Notes under the pieces: model-generated
Database searches by the model: none
What the model saw: only the letters and a program-made list of their open reading frames with translations
What the model was told of the DNA's origin: nothing
Shown here: positions 13,139 through 14,069 of the stretch, piece by piece
Layout of the letters: every line of letters starts with the position of its first letter
Position numbering within the stretch: position 1 is the stretch's first letter
Source: Thiomonas sp.
GTDB lineage: Bacteria > Pseudomonadota > Gammaproteobacteria > Burkholderiales > Burkholderiaceae
Assembly: GCA_027443745.1 (NCBI GenBank)
Contig: DAIAZB010000063.1
Span: 1 to 14,069, forward strand
Direction of reading: 5' to 3'
DNA: 14,069 bases
Program-made: the position numbers and the translations under genes

Positions 13139-14069
13139 TCACTTCACCAAATCCATCAACTTGTCGAAGCTCTTCACTACGTCGTACTTGACCTTTTCAG
13201 GGGCGTACTTCCGGTTGATTTCGTCGAAGAACTTGCGGGCGCATTCGATCTTGGTTTCCTCGATCTTCGTCAGCTGCATCGTTGACATGGACCCTTTGGT
13301 CTCCGCAACGAAATAGACATGCTTGACGGCACCCTCTTTGAACGAAATTGCCCAGTCAGGGTTGTAGTCACCCACCGGCGTCGGGATCAGGAAGCCACGG
13401 GGTAACTTGGCGTACACGACCACTTCGGTGCAGGTGTCGAGCGTCTCAACGAATTTACGCTCGATGCCGGAGTCCGTGATCACATAGTCGTAGATGTGCC
13501 GCTTGAGCTTGTCACCGGCCTTGCTGAAGTCCTGCTTGGTCTGACCTGCGGTGAAGATGTCGATATCGAACTTGTCCTCGACCGGGTCGTAGGCCAAGTG
13601 TTCGATGATCATCGTTGCCTTCTGCTCGTTGATCAGTCGCACGGCTTCGGCGATGAAGCTCTCGGGATTGGTGCGAAACTGTGCGAACACCGCGACGCTG
13701 ATTCCTTTCAGGATGTCTGCCGTCGTGCGTCGCGTCAATTGCGTGCCTTCAGCGATCTTGCCGATGAGGTCGTACTTCACTGCCGAGTGAATCGAATGCA
13801 CGTTCTTCTCGGTTTCAGTGGCCTTGAGCACGAATGCTTCACCATCTTTCAGACCGTCGTAGGTCACCTGGGCAGCCTGCTCGCCGGTTTGAATCGTGTA
13901 CTGCAACGGCGTCACGCGAAGGCTCTTGTCCAGTTCGGCAACGGCCTTCTTCACCAACTCCGCTGAATCAAAGTCAACGCTGTAAGCCGCCTTGCGATTG
14001 ATCCGGTTCCAAAGCTCCTTGAACTCCTGTTTGTCGAAGTTGCTGTTGAGCGGGTTCTTCTTGGGGCGA
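13139..14069 (-). CDS. res: Type III restriction endonuclease Res subunit, C-terminal part (N-terminus beyond the right edge)
   Basis: The frame is open to the right edge; 309 C-terminal residues of a protein normally about 900-1000 long are visible. The right-edge part reads PLNSNFDKQEFKELWNRINR and AAYSVDFDSAELV, sequence typical of the region after the helicase domain of type III Res proteins. The nuclease domain is clear: LPRGFLIPTPVGDYNPDWAI followed by VYFVAETKG, giving a PD...ExK site with the Asp codon at 13357-13355, Glu at 13303-13301 and Lys at 13297-13295. Res cuts DNA after ATP-driven movement between two inversely oriented sites and needs the Mod methyltransferase, presumably encoded upstream outside the window. 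Codon use and base content are clearly less GC-rich than in the core genes, pointing to acquisition by transfer. Confidence 0.92.
   Translation of the reverse strand, partial: RPKKNPLNSNFDKQEFKELWNRINRKAAYSVDFDSAELVKKAVAELDKSLRVTPLQYTIQTGEQAAQVTYDGLKDGEAFVLKATETEKNVHSIHSAVKYDLIGKIAEGTQLTRRTTADILKGISVAVFAQFRTNPESFIAEAVRLINEQKATMIIEHLAYDPVEDKFDIDIFTAGQTKQDFSKAGDKLKRHIYDYVITDSGIERKFVETLDTCTEVVVYAKLPRGFLIPTPVGDYNPDWAISFKEGAVKHVYFVAETKGSMSTMQLTKIEETKIECARKFFDEINRKYAPEKVKYDVVKSFDKLMDLVK

Noticed and set aside
9361..14069. CRISPR array, insertion-sequence ends or duplicate of the tRNA 3' end
   Set aside because: No regularly spaced repeats, no transposase frame and no second copy of the tRNA end were found by reading the region.

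Overview
The window looks like chromosomal DNA from a GC-rich betaproteobacterium of the order Burkholderiales, possibly Thiomonas-like. That assignment is an inference from the proteins, the codon use (third positions are mostly G or C) and the gene order rsmB / DUF4390 / NtrY-like kinase / Fis-type regulator. It splits at a tRNA-Phe gene into a conserved core half (1-9472) and an accessory half (9473-14069).

Core half. A PQQ-type beta-propeller export protein runs off the left edge on the minus strand, with a possible unrecognised 64-residue ORF just upstream of it. Divergently, proA (proline synthesis) is followed by a small two-helix membrane protein. Next come two tandem, exported DsrE-like proteins of identical length, then a four-gene cluster: rsmB (16S rRNA m5C967 methyltransferase), a DUF4390 export protein, an NtrY-like histidine kinase and a response regulator with receiver and Fis-type HTH domains but no AAA+ domain. 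The cluster is tight (15-nt gap, 37-nt overlap, 24-nt gap), so it is probably co-transcribed. A tRNA-Phe(GAA) gene with encoded CCA follows, with a clear intrinsic terminator.

Accessory half. Past the tRNA the content changes to proteins of unknown function and phage-defence-type genes, and the base composition becomes visibly less GC-rich toward the right edge. On the minus strand are a DUF2188 small protein, a zinc-ribbon protein of 321 residues and a 411-residue protein. The last two are unrecognised and nearly abut (3 nt). Divergent from them is an XRE-type HTH regulator of the kind usually paired with ImmA/IrrE peptidases, but no ImmA follows. The divergent promoter region carries the same module, TTGTATCTCGC-N3-T(A/T)TACT, once facing each way, which suggests one regulator controls both transcripts. 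At the right edge are the C-terminal third of a type III restriction enzyme (Res) and, 16 nt downstream, a DUF262 gene that keeps only about its first 47 residues before the similarity stops near 12980. That point looks like a recombination junction.

The best candidate for an undescribed system is the regulator / 411-aa / zinc-ribbon 321-aa module (about 10034-12812), sitting between a tRNA gene and a restriction locus. Its function cannot be deduced from sequence alone, and a defence role is only an inference from position.
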